Origin: Streptomyces sp. PTY087I2
GTDB taxonomy: Bacteria > Actinomycetota > Actinomycetes > Streptomycetales > Streptomycetaceae
Direction: 5' to 3'
DNA: 64,000 nucleotides
Assembly: GCF_001687325.1 (NCBI RefSeq)
Contig: NZ_LZRD01000007.1
Location: 104,171 to 168,170, forward strand
Of the stretch, positions 17,407-27,857 are shown piece after piece. How positions within the stretch are numbered: position 1 is the stretch's first letter; every line of letters starts with the position of its first letter. The translations under genes were made by a program, and so were the position numbers. The notes beneath the pieces were generated by a model. It had not been told where the DNA came from. It did not search any database and was given only the letters and a program-made list of their open reading frames with translations.

Positions 17407-18348
17407 ATGGAGAACGAGCCCGTCGTACAGGTCACCGGCCTGGTGAAGCGGTACGGCGCGAAGACCGCGGTGAACGGCCTCGATCTGGTCGTCGCGGCCG
17501 GCGCGGTGACCGCCGTCCTCGGCCCGAACGGCGCCGGGAAGACCACCACCATCGAGACCTGCGAGGGCTACCGCCGCCCCGACGCGGGCACCGTACGCGT
17601 CCTCGGGCTCGACCCGGTCGCCGACGCGGAGCGGCTGCGTCCGCGGGTCGGGGTGATGCTCCAGTCCGGCGGCGTGTACTCCGGCGCCCGCGCCGACGAG
17701 ATGCTCCGCCACATGGCGAAGCTGCACGCCCATCCCCTCGACGTGGACGCCCTGATCGAGCGCCTCGGCCTCGGCGACTGCGGCCGCACCACCTACCGGC
17801 GGCTCTCCGGCGGCCAGCAGCAGCGGCTCTCGCTGGCCCTGGCGGTCGTGGGCCGGCCCGAGCTGGTCTTCCTGGACGAGCCGACCGCCGGGCTCGACCC
17901 GCAGGCCCGCCGGTCCACCTGGGACCTGGTCCGCGAGCTGCGCGCCGACGGCGTGTCCGTGGTACTGACCACCCACTTCATGGACGAGGCCGAAACACTC
18001 GCCGACGACGTCGCGATCATCGACGCGGGCCGGGTCATCGCCCAGGGCAGCCCGGAGGAGCTCTGCCGGGGTGGCGCGGAGAACACCCTGCGCTTCACCG
18101 GCCGCCCGGGGCTCGACCTCGGCTCCCTCCTCAAGGCGCTGCCCGACGGCTGCGGGGCCGCCGAGCCGCTGCCGGGGACGTACCGGATCACCGGGAGCGT
18201 CGGCCCGCAGCTGCTGGCCACCGTGACCTCCTGGTGCGCCCAGCACGGCGTGATGCCCGACGGCATCGCGGTCGAGCGGCACACCCTGGAGGACGTCTTC
18301 CTCGAACTGACCGGAAAGCAACTGACCGGCAAGGAGCTGCGCGCATGA
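17407..18348 (+). CDS. ABC transporter ATP-binding protein (DrrA-like), 313 aa
   Basis: Walker A GPNGAGKTTT, signature LSGGQQQR, Walker B LVFLDEPTAGLD and the H-loop TTHFMDEAE are all intact. The C-terminal extension of about 80 residues is typical of drug- or antibiotic-export ATPases of the DrrA/CcmA class. It overlaps the permease gene by ATGA. The pair is conserved next to suf and cta genes in Streptomyces, but its substrate is unknown. Confidence 0.93.
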   Translation: MENEPVVQVTGLVKRYGAKTAVNGLDLVVAAGAVTAVLGPNGAGKTTTIETCEGYRRPDAGTVRVLGLDPVADAERLRPRVGVMLQSGGVYSGARADEMLRHMAKLHAHPLDVDALIERLGLGDCGRTTYRRLSGGQQQRLSLALAVVGRPELVFLDEPTAGLDPQARRSTWDLVRELRADGVSVVLTTHFMDEAETLADDVAIIDAGRVIAQGSPEELCRGGAENTLRFTGRPGLDLGSLLKALPDGCGAAEPLPGTYRITGSVGPQLLATVTSWCAQHGVMPDGIAVERHTLEDVFLELTGKQLTGKELRA

Positions 18349-19112
18349 GCGCCGGTACGTACACCCCGCGCCCCGGCGCCGCCCCGCTCCCCCGGATGAT
18401 CGCCGCGCAGACCGCGCTGGAGACCCGGATGCTGCTGCGCAACGGCGAGCAGCTGCTGCTGACGGTGATCATCCCGACGCTGCTGCTGGTGCTGTTCAGC
18501 GCGGTCGACATCGTGGACACCGGCGCGGGCGCGTCGGTCGACTTCCTGGCCCCGGGCATCCTGGCGCTCGCGGTGATGTCCACCGCCTTCACCGGCCAGG
18601 CCATCGCCACCGGCTTCGAACGCCGTTACGGAGTCCTCAAGCGGCTCGGGGCCTCCCCGCTGCCCCGCTGGGCGCTGATGACCGCGAAAACGCTGTCGGT
18701 GCTGGTCACCGAGGTGCTCCAGATCGTGCTGCTGACGGCGATCGCCTTCGCGCTCGGCTGGTCGCCCGAGGGCAACCCGCTCTCCGTACTGCTGCTCCTC
18801 GTCCTCGGGACCGCCGCGTTCTCCGGGCTCGGGCTGCTGATGGCCGGAACGCTGAAGGCGGAGGCGACGCTCGCCGCCGCCAATCTGGTCTTCCTGCTGC
18901 TGCTGGTCGGCGGCGGGGTCATCGTGCCGCTGGACAAGTTCCCGGACGCGGTGCAGTCGGCGCTGGGGCTGCTGCCCGTCTCGGCGCTCTCGGAGGGGCT
19001 GCGCGACGTCCTCCAGCACGGCGCGTCGATGCCGTGGACCCAGGCCGGGATCCTCGCGGTGTGGGCGGTGCTGGGGCTCGGCGCGGCGGCGAAGTTCTTC
19101 CGCTGGGAGTAG
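18345..19112 (+). CDS. ABC-2 type permease, 255 aa
   Basis: Six hydrophobic segments and an ABC-2 family layout. The first cytoplasmic stretch includes ALETRMLLRNGEQ, followed by a GFERRYGVLKRLGASPLPRW coupling-helix region that is standard for DrrB-like permeases. It forms an exporter with the preceding ATPase. The start codon overlaps the ATPase stop. Confidence 0.92.
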   Translation: MSAGTYTPRPGAAPLPRMIAAQTALETRMLLRNGEQLLLTVIIPTLLLVLFSAVDIVDTGAGASVDFLAPGILALAVMSTAFTGQAIATGFERRYGVLKRLGASPLPRWALMTAKTLSVLVTEVLQIVLLTAIAFALGWSPEGNPLSVLLLLVLGTAAFSGLGLLMAGTLKAEATLAAANLVFLLLLVGGGVIVPLDKFPDAVQSALGLLPVSALSEGLRDVLQHGASMPWTQAGILAVWAVLGLGAAAKFFRWE

Positions 19113-19188
19113 CGCGCGGCGGGGATCTTCACGGGCAAGCCGCCACGAACCACCCCCTCGTGAAAACGCGCACAAGCCCCGTCCTACG

Positions 19189-20175
19189 ATGGTCCGCGTG
19201 GAAACCCCCATCTCCCTCATCGCCAAGCGCTGGACGCCGTCCACCCAGGTGGTGAAGCGCGCCGCGCTCTCCGCCGTCGTGATGAGCGTCTTCATCATCG
19301 TCACCGGCGGGGCCGTCCGGCTCACCGGTTCGGGGCTCGGCTGCGACACCTGGCCCAAGTGCACCGACGACAGCCTGTTCGCGACGCCCGAGCAGGGGCT
19401 GCACGGCGCGATCGAGTTCGGCAACCGGATGCTGACCTATGTGCTGTCGGCCGCGGTCGGCTGGGCGATCATCGCCGTCAGTTCGATGAAGCCGCGCCGC
19501 CGCAAGGTGACCCGGCTGGCCTGGTCACAGTTCTGGGTGGTGCTGGGCAACGCCGTGCTCGGCGGGATCACGGTGTGGGCGGGGCTCAACCCGTGGACGG
19601 TGGCCGGGCACTTCCTGCTGGCCAACGCGCTCCTCGCGGTCACCGTGATCACCTGGGTGCGGGTCGGCGAGGGCGACGGCCCGCCGCGGCCCCGGGCCCC
19701 GCTGCCGGTGCGCCGGCTGTCCTGGGCGATCCTCGCGACCACGGTCGTCCTGATCGTGCTGGGCACCTCGGTGACCGGTTCCGGCAAGCACGCCGGCGAC
19801 AGCAGCGACGTACCGCGCATGCCGTGGGACTGGTCGGTCGCCGCGCATGTGCACGCCATCGCCGCCTGGGTGGTCTGCGCCCTGGCCATCGCGATGTGGC
19901 TGGCCCTGCGGGTGGTCGACGCGCCCGCCGACACCCGGGCCCGCGCCCGTGACCTGCTGCTCGTCCTGCTCGCCCAGGGCGCGATCGGGTACGTGCAGTA
20001 CTTCAGCGACGTCCCCGAGATCCTGGTCGGCGTCCATATGTTCGGCTCGGCCATCCTGTGGATCGCCGTGATCCGCCTGGTCCTGAGCATGCGCGAGCGC
20101 GGCGACGACGCACCCGCCCCGCTGCCCGGCCCGTCCGCCGAGCGGCCGGAGACGGCACCGGCGACGGCCGTCTGA
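19189..20175 (+). CDS. ctaA: Heme A synthase (CtaA/Cox15), 328 aa
   Basis: Eight membrane helices and the Gram-positive CtaA features GGAVRLTGSGLGCDTWPKC (extracytoplasmic cysteine pair) and IEFGNRML (Glu and heme-ligand region). It oxidises heme O to heme A for the aa3 cytochrome oxidase, partnering CtaB nearby. Two starts are possible: ATG 19189, or GTG 19198 three codons later. TACGAT (19185-19190) lies seven bases before the GTG, so a leaderless GTG start is quite plausible. Confidence 0.93.
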   Translation: MVRVETPISLIAKRWTPSTQVVKRAALSAVVMSVFIIVTGGAVRLTGSGLGCDTWPKCTDDSLFATPEQGLHGAIEFGNRMLTYVLSAAVGWAIIAVSSMKPRRRKVTRLAWSQFWVVLGNAVLGGITVWAGLNPWTVAGHFLLANALLAVTVITWVRVGEGDGPPRPRAPLPVRRLSWAILATTVVLIVLGTSVTGSGKHAGDSSDVPRMPWDWSVAAHVHAIAAWVVCALAIAMWLALRVVDAPADTRARARDLLLVLLAQGAIGYVQYFSDVPEILVGVHMFGSAILWIAVIRLVLSMRERGDDAPAPLPGPSAERPETAPATAV

Positions 20176-20196
20176 ACAGACACACACGTACGACGG

Positions 20197-20233
20197 GTGA
20201 TGGGCGGCGGGCCGGGGGGCCGCCGCCCATCAC
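20197..20233 (+). terminator. Hairpin terminator after ctaA
   Basis: A 14-bp perfect stem (20197-20210 with 20220-20233) and a 9-base G-rich loop lie 22 bases after the ctaA stop. Confidence 0.88.
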
Positions 20234-20331
20234 TCGTGCTCCACGCCCCAACGGGCGAGCCCCGGGTCAGGTGTTGCCCGAGGGAGTGTCAGGACGCTCC
20301 CCCGGACGGGACACCGTCCGGGACGGAAGCC

Positions 20332-20709
20332 TCAGCTGTCGTTGGAGGGGCCGCCGACCTGGATCCCGGCCATCCGGGACCACTCGTAGGGGCCGGTGCG
20401 GACCTTGAGCGCGAACTCGCCGTCGAACTCGTCGTGCATCGTGATGCCGGACTTCGTCGCCGCGCTCTCGGCCACCGCGTAGGTCGGGGCCACGAGGTCG
20501 CCCCAGGCGCCGTCCTGGCCGACCAGGACGATGCGGGCGCCCGCCTGGCCGATGTAGGCGAGCTGTCCCTCCGCGCCGCCGTGCTCCTTGGCGAAGGCGC
20601 CGATCTCGCGGGCGAGCTTCGCCGCCCTGCGCCCGTCGCGCGCCGCCTTCCTGGCGTCCGTCCGTGAGGTCTGCTCGGTGTCCGCTGCGTCTGCTGCCGT
20701 CTCTGCCAT
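20332..20709 (-). CDS. Conserved hypothetical protein, 125 aa
   Basis: The basic, Ala-rich helical N-terminus (DARKAARDGRRAAKLAREIG) is followed by a compact alpha/beta region (QLAYIGQAGARIVLVGQDG and ITMHDEFDGEFALKVRTGPY). I do not recognise a named family. The ATG at 20709 has no ribosome-binding site but a TAGCAT hexamer exactly seven bases upstream, so it is probably leaderless. It is transcribed alone between ctaA and ctaB terminators. Confidence 0.78.
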   Translation of the reverse strand: MAETAADAADTEQTSRTDARKAARDGRRAAKLAREIGAFAKEHGGAEGQLAYIGQAGARIVLVGQDGAWGDLVAPTYAVAESAATKSGITMHDEFDGEFALKVRTGPYEWSRMAGIQVGGPSNDS

Positions 20710-20744
20710 GAACAGGATGCTACCGACGGGTAGATGAACTGGCG

Positions 20745-20784
20745 ACGGGCGGGTCACGTGGCTTGTGCCACGCGACCCGCCCGT
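20745..20784 (-). terminator. Hairpin terminator after ctaB
   Basis: An 18-bp stem with one G-U-type mismatch (20745-20762 with 20767-20784) and a TTGT loop lies 17 bases beyond the ctaB stop. Confidence 0.88.
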
Positions 20785-20801
20785 ACACAAGAAGCGGGGG
20801 G

Positions 20802-21749
20802 TCAGCGGAGGAAGGGGTCCACCGCGACGGCGAGGAAGAGGAGCGAGACGTAGGTGATGGACCAGTGGAAGAGCCGCATCTCCTTGAGCTTGGCCCCGGT
20901 CACCCCGGCCTTGGCGCGGTTCTGGAGGCCGTGGGCCTCCCAGAGCCAGGCGCCGCCGGAGAGCAGCGCCACCGCGGTGTAGAACCAGCCGGTGTAGCCC
21001 AGCGGGGTGAGCAGCAGCGAGACCCCGACCATCACCCAGCTGTAGAGGACGATCTGCTTGGCGACCACCCGGTTGGTGGCGACGACCGGGAGCATCGGGA
21101 CGCCGACCCGGGCGTAGTCGTCCTTGACCTTCATCGACAGCGGCCAGTAGTGCGGCGGCGTCCAGAAGAAGATGACGGCGAAGAGGATGACGGCGGCCCA
21201 GGAGACCGTGTTCGTCACGGCCGACCAGCCGATGAGGACCGGCATGCAGCCCGCGATGCCGCCCCAGACGATGTTCTGGGAGGTGCGGCGCTTCAGCAGC
21301 ATCGTGTAGATGACGACGTAGAAGAGCAGCGCGCCGAGCGCGAGGGCGGCCGACAGCCAGTTGACGAGCAGTCCGAACCAGAGCGTGGAGAACACCGCGA
21401 GGCCGATGCCGAAGGCCAGGCATTCGCGGGGGCTGACCATGCCCGTGACCAGCGGACGCTGGGACGTACGGTCCATCAGCGCGTCGATGTCCCGGTCGAT
21501 GTACATGTTGAGCGCGTTGGCGCCGCCCGCGGAGAGGTATCCCCCGATGGTGGTCGTGAGGACGAGCCACAGGTCGGGTACGCCCTGGGCGGCGAGGAAC
21601 ATCACCGGAACGGTGGTGATGAGCAACAGCTCGATGATCCGTGGCTTGGTAAGCGCCACGAATGCCTTGACGCGGGCCCCGAACGGGCGATGGCCCCCTG
21701 GGCTGGGAGTCAAGGCGACCCCTGCGGGTCGGGACTCGACGGCCGTCAC
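20802..21749 (-). CDS. ctaB: Heme O synthase / protoheme IX farnesyltransferase (CtaB), 315 aa
   Basis: A UbiA-family prenyltransferase with the Mg2+-diphosphate motif [15 protein letters not shown] and the second motif [10 protein letters not shown], in about nine membrane helices. It adds a farnesyl group to heme B to make heme O, the substrate of CtaA. I chose the GTG at 21749 ([10 protein letters not shown]) by family alignment; the upstream in-frame ATG at 21932 is not credible. It is divergent from tkt across 292 bases. Confidence 0.94.
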   Translation of the reverse strand: MTAVESRPAGVALTPSPGGHRPFGARVKAFVALTKPRIIELLLITTVPVMFLAAQGVPDLWLVLTTTIGGYLSAGGANALNMYIDRDIDALMDRTSQRPLVTGMVSPRECLAFGIGLAVFSTLWFGLLVNWLSAALALGALLFYVVIYTMLLKRRTSQNIVWGGIAGCMPVLIGWSAVTNTVSWAAVILFAVIFFWTPPHYWPLSMKVKDDYARVGVPMLPVVATNRVVAKQIVLYSWVMVGVSLLLTPLGYTGWFYTAVALLSGGAWLWEAHGLQNRAKAGVTGAKLKEMRLFHWSITYVSLLFLAVAVDPFLR

Positions 21750-22041
21750 GCACACCCCTGACAGAGAAATCCCAGCAAGCTCCGGGCTCAGCGGCCCTTG
21801 TGAAGACTTGCGCGAACTCGACCACTCTAGACGTTGGGGATACACCGCCCTTCGCGGGGGTGGGGTCGTGTTGAGGGTGACTGTTCGCCGGATGTCCATT
21901 CCGTCGGGAGGCGAACTCCACGGGTCGCCCACACCCTGGAAAGTGCTCGGAAACTGTGCCCGGCAACGGGGGTAGGCTCGACAGCGCCCGGTGCGGTAAC
22001 GGTCACCGGTTTACAACAGTGGAGAGGAGCCCTGACTCAGG

Positions 22042-24129
22042 GTGAGCATCAAGCCGACCACCACAGACCTCCAGTGGACCGATGTGGACCAGCGGGCCGT
22101 GGACACCGCCCGCGTCCTCGCTGCGGACGCCGTACAGAAAGTCGGGAACGGCCACCCGGGCACGGCGATGAGCCTGGCTCCTGCCGCGTACACCCTGTTC
22201 CAGAAGGTGATGCGGCACGACCCCGCGGACGCCGAGTGGACCGGTCGCGACCGGTTCGTCCTCTCCGCCGGCCACTCCAGCCTGACGCTCTACATCCAGC
22301 TCTACCTGGCCGGCTACGGGCTGGAGCTGGACGACCTGAAGGCCTTCCGCACCTGGGGCTCCAAGACCCCGGGCCACCCGGAGTACGGCCACACCACCGG
22401 TGTCGAGACGACGACCGGGCCGCTGGGCCAGGGTGTCGCCAACGCCGTGGGCATGGCGATGGCCGCCCGCTACGAGCGCGGCCTGTTCGACCCCGAGGCG
22501 GCCCCCGGCACCTCCCCGTTCGACCACATGGTGTGGGTCGTCGCCGGTGACGGCTGCCTCCAGGAGGGCATCTCGGCCGAGGCGTCCTCGCTGGCCGGGC
22601 ACCAGAAGCTGGGCAACCTGGTCCTGCTCTGGGACGACAACCACATCTCCATCGAGGGTGACACGGAGACCGCGGTCTCCGAGGACACCATCAAGCGGTA
22701 CGAGGCGTACGGCTGGCACGTGCAGCGTGTCGACCAGCTGCCCAACGGCGACCTGGACCCGGCGGGTCTGTACGCGGCGCTCCAGGCGGCCAAGGCCGAG
22801 ACCGAGCGCCCCTCGTTCATCGCGGCCCGCTCGATCATCGCCTGGCCCGCCCCGAACGCGCAGAACACCGAGGCCGCGCACGGCTCGGCGCTCGGCGACG
22901 ACGAGGTCGCGGCGACCAAGCGGGTCCTCGGCTTCGACCCGGAGCAGACCTTCGAGGTCTCCGACGAGGTCATCGGCCACACCCGTGAGGCCCTGGACCG
23001 CGGCCGCGAGGCCCGTGCCGAGTGGGACAAGTCGTTCGCCGCGTGGCGCACGGCCAACCCGGAGCGCGCCGCCTCCTTCGACCGGATCGCCGCGGGCGAG
23101 CTGCCCGAGGGCTGGGAGGAGAAGCTCCCGGTCTTCGAGCCCGGCAAGGGCCTGGCCACGCGTGCCGCGTCCGGCAAGGTGCTCCAGGCGCTGGGCGAGA
23201 TCGTGCCCGAGCTGTGGGGCGGCTCCGCCGACCTCGCGGGCTCGAACAACACGACGATCGACAAGACGTCGTCGTTCCTCCCGGCGGGCAACCCGCTGCC
23301 GGAGGCCGACCCGTACGGCCGGACGATCCACTTCGGCATCCGCGAGCACGCGATGGCCGCCGCCATGAACGGCATCGCGCTGCACGGCAACACCCGCATC
23401 TACGGCGGCACCTTCCTGGTGTTCTCCGACTACATGCGCAACGCGGTGCGGCTCTCCGCGCTGATGCACCTGCCGGTGACGTACGTGTGGACGCACGACT
23501 CGATCGGTCTCGGCGAGGACGGCCCGACCCACCAGCCGGTCGAGCACCTGGCCTCGCTGCGCGCCATCCCGGGCCTGAACATCGTGCGCCCGGCCGACGC
23601 CAACGAGACCGCCATCGCCTGGCGCGAGATCCTGCGCCGCTACACCAAGGTGTTCGGCAAGGGCACCCCGCACGGTCTGGCGCTGACCCGCCAGGGTGTG
23701 CCGACGTACGAGGCGAACGAGGACGCGGCCAAGGGCGGTTACGTCCTCTTCGAGGCAGAAGGCGGCGAGCCGCAGGTGCTGCTCATCGCGACCGGTTCCG
23801 AGGTGCACGTGGCCGTCGAGGCGCGCGAGCAGCTCCAGGCGGCCGGTGTGCCGACCCGGGTGGTCTCGATGCCGTCCGTCGAGTGGTTCGAGGAGCAGGA
23901 CCAGGCGTACAAGGACAGCGTGCTGCCGCCGTCGGTGAAGGCACGCGTCGCCGTCGAGGCGGGCATCGGCCTGACCTGGTACCGGTACGTGGGCGACGCC
24001 GGCCGGATCGTCTCGCTGGAGCACTTCGGGGCCTCGGCGGACGCGAAGGTGCTGTTCCGCGAGTTCGGCTTCACGCCCGAGCACGTGGCCGCCGCCGCCC
24101 GGGAATCCCTCGAAGCCGCAGCGCGCTGA
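22042..24129 (+). CDS. tkt: Transketolase, 695 aa
   Basis: It has TPP-dependent transketolase features: GHPGTAMSLAPAAYTLF, the TPP-binding motif GDGCLQEGISAEAS through WDDNH, and the catalytic His/Glu region GIREHAMAAAMNGIALHG. It moves two-carbon units in the non-oxidative pentose-phosphate pathway. The GTG at 22042 has AGGAG upstream at slightly long spacing. It is first in the operon tkt-tal-zwf-opcA-pgl. Confidence 0.96.
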   Translation: MSIKPTTTDLQWTDVDQRAVDTARVLAADAVQKVGNGHPGTAMSLAPAAYTLFQKVMRHDPADAEWTGRDRFVLSAGHSSLTLYIQLYLAGYGLELDDLKAFRTWGSKTPGHPEYGHTTGVETTTGPLGQGVANAVGMAMAARYERGLFDPEAAPGTSPFDHMVWVVAGDGCLQEGISAEASSLAGHQKLGNLVLLWDDNHISIEGDTETAVSEDTIKRYEAYGWHVQRVDQLPNGDLDPAGLYAALQAAKAETERPSFIAARSIIAWPAPNAQNTEAAHGSALGDDEVAATKRVLGFDPEQTFEVSDEVIGHTREALDRGREARAEWDKSFAAWRTANPERAASFDRIAAGELPEGWEEKLPVFEPGKGLATRAASGKVLQALGEIVPELWGGSADLAGSNNTTIDKTSSFLPAGNPLPEADPYGRTIHFGIREHAMAAAMNGIALHGNTRIYGGTFLVFSDYMRNAVRLSALMHLPVTYVWTHDSIGLGEDGPTHQPVEHLASLRAIPGLNIVRPADANETAIAWREILRRYTKVFGKGTPHGLALTRQGVPTYEANEDAAKGGYVLFEAEGGEPQVLLIATGSEVHVAVEAREQLQAAGVPTRVVSMPSVEWFEEQDQAYKDSVLPPSVKARVAVEAGIGLTWYRYVGDAGRIVSLEHFGASADAKVLFREFGFTPEHVAAAARESLEAAAR

Positions 24130-24163
24130 CGCCGGTAGATACCACTAGTAGGAGATGCAACTC

Positions 24164-25282
24164 ATGACAGACGCACTCAAGCGCCTCTCCGACGAGGGCG
24201 TGGCGATCTGGCTCGACGACCTGTCGCGCAAGCGGATCACGTCCGGCAACCTGGCCGAGCTGATCGACCAGAGCCATGTCGTCGGCGTCACCACCAACCC
24301 GTCGATCTTCCAGAAGGCGATCTCCTCGGGCGACGGTTACGAGCAGCAGCTCACCGACCTCGCCGCCCGCAAGGTCACCGTCGAGGAAGCCCTGCGCATG
24401 ATCACGACGGCGGACGTCCGCGACGCCGCCGACATCCTGCGCCCGGTCTTCGACGCCACCGGCGGCCAGGACGGCCGGGTCTCCATCGAGGTGGACCCGC
24501 GCCTGGCGCACAACACCGTGGCCACCGTCGCCGAGGCCAAGCAGCTGGCCTGGCTGGTCGACCGGCCGAACACGCTCATCAAGATCCCGGCCACCAAGGC
24601 GGGCCTCCCGGCGATCACCGAGGTCATCGGCCGGGGCATCAGCGTCAATGTGACGCTGATCTTCTCGCTGGAGCGCTACCGCGCGGTCATGGACGCCTAC
24701 CTGGCGGGCCTGGAGAAGGCGAAGGCCGCGGGCCTGGACCTCTCCAAGATCCACTCGGTGGCGTCGTTCTTCGTGTCCCGTGTGGACACCGAGATCGACA
24801 AGCGGCTGGACGCGATCGGCTCCGACGAGGCGAAGGCCGCCAAGGGCAAGTCCGCTCTGGCCAACGCGCGCCTGGCCTACGAGGCGTACGAGGAGGTCTT
24901 CTCCTCCGACCGCTGGGCGGCCCTGGACAAGGCGCGGGCCAACAAGCAGCGTCCGCTGTGGGCCTCGACCGGTGTCAAGGACCCGTCGCTGAAGGACACG
25001 CTGTACGTCGACGAGCTGGTGGCGCCGAACACGGTGAACACCATGCCGGAGGCGACCCTGGACGCGGTGGCCGACCACGGCGAGATCACCGGCGACACCG
25101 TCACCGGCGGCTACGACCAGGCGCGTGCGGACCTGGACGCCGTCAAGAAGCTCGGCATCTCCTACGACGACGTCGTACAGGTGCTGGAGGACGAGGGCGT
25201 CGAGAAGTTCGAGGCGTCCTGGAACGACCTGCTCAAGTCGACCGAGGCGGAGCTTTCGCGCCTCGCCCCCTCGGAGGGCTGA
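24164..25282 (+). CDS. tal: Transaldolase, 372 aa
   Basis: Long actinobacterial-type transaldolase with the Schiff-base lysine in [11 protein letters not shown], plus [11 protein letters not shown] and [16 protein letters not shown] [14 protein letters not shown]. It transfers dihydroxyacetone units between sugar phosphates. AGGAG lies nine bases before the ATG at 24164; an ATG at 24155 overlaps that site and is unlikely. It sits 34 bases after tkt. Confidence 0.96.
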   Translation: MTDALKRLSDEGVAIWLDDLSRKRITSGNLAELIDQSHVVGVTTNPSIFQKAISSGDGYEQQLTDLAARKVTVEEALRMITTADVRDAADILRPVFDATGGQDGRVSIEVDPRLAHNTVATVAEAKQLAWLVDRPNTLIKIPATKAGLPAITEVIGRGISVNVTLIFSLERYRAVMDAYLAGLEKAKAAGLDLSKIHSVASFFVSRVDTEIDKRLDAIGSDEAKAAKGKSALANARLAYEAYEEVFSSDRWAALDKARANKQRPLWASTGVKDPSLKDTLYVDELVAPNTVNTMPEATLDAVADHGEITGDTVTGGYDQARADLDAVKKLGISYDDVVQVLEDEGVEKFEASWNDLLKSTEAELSRLAPSEG

Positions 25283-25287
25283 CCACT

Positions 25288-26820
25288 TTGTCTGCTGTTC
25301 CCGGAGCCAACCCGCTCCGTGACGCACAGGACCGACGGCTCCCGCGTATCGCGGGGCCGTCGGGCCTGGTCATCTTTGGCGTCACGGGCGATTTGTCCCG
25401 TAAAAAGCTGATGCCTGCCGTCTACGACCTGGCCAATCGCGGTCTGCTGCCGCCGGGCTTCTCGCTCATCGGCTTCGCGCGCCGCGACTGGGAGGACGAG
25501 GACTTCGCCCAGGTCGTCCACGACGCCGTCAAGGAGCACGCCCGTACGCCGTTCCGTGAGGAGGTCTGGCAGCAGCTCATCCAGGGGATGCGCTTCGTCC
25601 AGGGCAACTTCGACGACGACGAGGCGTTCGAGACGCTGAAGGCGACCATCGAGGAGCTGGACAAGGCGCAGGGGACGGGCGGCAACTTCGCCTTCTACCT
25701 CTCCGTGCCGCCGAAGTTCTTCCCCAAGGTCGTCCAGCAGCTGAAGAAGCACGGCCTGGCCGACCAGAAGGAGGGCTCCTGGCGGCGTGCCGTCATCGAG
25801 AAGCCGTTCGGTCACGACCTGGCCAGCGCGCAGGAGCTCAACCAGCTCGTGCACGACGTCTTCCCGCCCAACGAGGTCTTCCGGATCGACCACTACCTGG
25901 GGAAGGAGACGGTCCAGAACATCCTGGCGCTGCGGTTCGCCAACACGATGTGGGAGCCGATCTGGAACCGGTCCTACGTCGACCACGTACAGATCACGAT
26001 GGCCGAGGACATCGGCATCGGCGGCCGGGCCGGCTACTACGACGGCATCGGCGCCGCCCGTGACGTCATCCAGAACCACCTGCTCCAGCTGCTGGCGCTG
26101 ACCGCGATGGAGGAGCCAGGCTCCTTCCACCCGAAGGCCCTGGTCGCCGAGAAGCTGAAGGTGCTCACCGCCGTCGAGCTGCCCGAGGACCTCGGTCTGC
26201 ACACGGTGCGCGCCCAGTACGAGCACGCCTGGCAGGGCGGCCAGGAGGTTCTCGGCTACTGCGAGGAGGACGGCATCGACCCCAAGTCGACGACCGACAC
26301 CTACGCGGCGATCAAGCTGACGATCAACAACCGCCGCTGGGCGGGCGTGCCGTTCTACCTCCGGACCGGGAAGCGGCTCGGCCGCCGGGTCACGGAGATC
26401 GCGGTCGTCTTCAAGCGCGCGCCGTACCTCCCCTTCGAGTCGAGCGCGACCGAGGAGCTGGGCGGCAACGCACTGGTCATCCGGGTCCAGCCCGACGAGG
26501 GCGTCACCGTGCGCTTCGGCTCCAAGGTGCCCGGCACCTCGATGGAGGTCCGGGACGTCACGATGGACTTCGCGTACGGCGAGTCGTTCACGGAGTCCAG
26601 CCCGGAGGCGTACGAGCGGCTCCTCCTGGACGTCCTGCTCGGCGACGCCAACCTCTTCCCCCGCCACCAGGAGGTCGAACTCTCCTGGACCATCCTCGAC
26701 CCGATCGAGGAGTACTGGGACAAGCACGGCAAGCCCGCGAAGTACGCGGCCGGCACCTGGGGTCCGGCCGAGGCCGACGAGATGCTCGCACGTGACGGAC
26801 GGAGCTGGAGGCGGCCATGA
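25288..26820 (+). CDS. zwf: Glucose-6-phosphate 1-dehydrogenase, 510 aa
   Basis: It shows the NADP-binding VIFGVTGDLSRKKLMPAVY and the active-site RIDHYLGKETVQN. It oxidises glucose-6-phosphate to 6-phosphogluconolactone, making NADPH. The start is an unusual TTG at 25288 with GGAGGG nine bases upstream, five bases after the tal stop. An earlier in-frame ATG would overlap tal deeply and lacks support. It overlaps opcA by four bases. Confidence 0.95.
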   Translation: MSAVPGANPLRDAQDRRLPRIAGPSGLVIFGVTGDLSRKKLMPAVYDLANRGLLPPGFSLIGFARRDWEDEDFAQVVHDAVKEHARTPFREEVWQQLIQGMRFVQGNFDDDEAFETLKATIEELDKAQGTGGNFAFYLSVPPKFFPKVVQQLKKHGLADQKEGSWRRAVIEKPFGHDLASAQELNQLVHDVFPPNEVFRIDHYLGKETVQNILALRFANTMWEPIWNRSYVDHVQITMAEDIGIGGRAGYYDGIGAARDVIQNHLLQLLALTAMEEPGSFHPKALVAEKLKVLTAVELPEDLGLHTVRAQYEHAWQGGQEVLGYCEEDGIDPKSTTDTYAAIKLTINNRRWAGVPFYLRTGKRLGRRVTEIAVVFKRAPYLPFESSATEELGGNALVIRVQPDEGVTVRFGSKVPGTSMEVRDVTMDFAYGESFTESSPEAYERLLLDVLLGDANLFPRHQEVELSWTILDPIEEYWDKHGKPAKYAAGTWGPAEADEMLARDGRSWRRP

Positions 26821-27857
26821 AGATCGATCTCACGGAAACCACGTCCAGCAAGATCAACCAGGCGCTGGTCTCGGCCCGCCGGGCGATCGGCACCCCCGCC
26901 ATCGGCATGGTGCTCACGCTGGTCATCGTCACCGACGAGGAGAACGCGTACGACGCGCTCAAGTCGGCCGGTGACGCCTCGCGCGAGCACCCCTCGCGGA
27001 TCATCGCGGTGATCAAGCGGGTCAGCCGCTCGCCGCGGGCCCGCCGGGACGCCCGCCTCGACGCCGAGGTTCGGGTCGGTTCCGACGCGGGCACCGGCGA
27101 GACCGTCGTCCTGCGCCTCCACGGCGAGCTGGCCAACCACGCCCAGTCGGTGGTCCTGCCGCTGCTGCTGCCGGACGCCCCGGTCGTGGTGTGGTGGCCC
27201 GAGGACGCCCCCGCCGACCCGGCGAAGGACCCGCTCGGGGCGCTGGCCCAGCGCCGGATCACCGACACCTACTCGGCGGAGCTGCCGCTCGACGAGCTGG
27301 CGGTGCGGGCCGCGACGTACAGCCCCGGCGACACCGATCTGGCCTGGACCCGGATCACGCCGTGGCGCTCGATGCTGGCCGCCGCGCTGGACCAGCAGCC
27401 GGCCGAGGTGATCGCCGCGACCGTCGAGGGCGAGAGCGACAACCCGAGCTGCGAACTGCTGGCCATGTGGCTCGCGGACCGGCTCGGTGTCCCGGTGGAG
27501 CGCACGCTCTCCCAGGGCCCCGGTCTCACCGCGGTCCGGATGGAGACGAAGAACGGCGTCATCGTCCTGGACCGGGCCGACGGTTCGCTGGCCACGCTCT
27601 CCATGCAGAACCAGCCCGACCGCGCGGTGGCGCTCAAGCGCCGGGACACCGCCGAGCTGCTGGCGGAGGAGCTGCGCCGGCTCGACCCGGACAACACCTA
27701 CGCCTCGGCGGTGAAGTTCGGCGTCGACAAGCTGCACTCGGGCGGCGAGGTCACGGCCAAGCCGATCGACAGCGCCGCGGACAAGGCGGACAAGGCCGCC
27801 GGGGCCAAGGCTCCCGCCGCGAAGAAGGCCCCGGCCAAGAAGGCGGCCTCCAAGTGA
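26817..27857 (+). CDS. opcA: OpcA, glucose-6-phosphate dehydrogenase assembly protein, 346 aa
   Basis: OpcA is an allosteric/assembly partner of Zwf in actinobacteria and cyanobacteria. The family features are intact (LTLVIVTDEEN, PVVVWWPEDAPADPA, SCELLAMWLADRL). The last 30 residues form an Ala/Lys-rich tail (AAKKAPAKKAASK) of nucleic-acid-binding character, probably disordered. Start and stop overlap zwf and pgl (ATGA and GTGA), so the three are translationally coupled. Confidence 0.95.
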   Translation: MKIDLTETTSSKINQALVSARRAIGTPAIGMVLTLVIVTDEENAYDALKSAGDASREHPSRIIAVIKRVSRSPRARRDARLDAEVRVGSDAGTGETVVLRLHGELANHAQSVVLPLLLPDAPVVVWWPEDAPADPAKDPLGALAQRRITDTYSAELPLDELAVRAATYSPGDTDLAWTRITPWRSMLAAALDQQPAEVIAATVEGESDNPSCELLAMWLADRLGVPVERTLSQGPGLTAVRMETKNGVIVLDRADGSLATLSMQNQPDRAVALKRRDTAELLAEELRRLDPDNTYASAVKFGVDKLHSGGEVTAKPIDSAADKADKAAGAKAPAAKKAPAKKAASK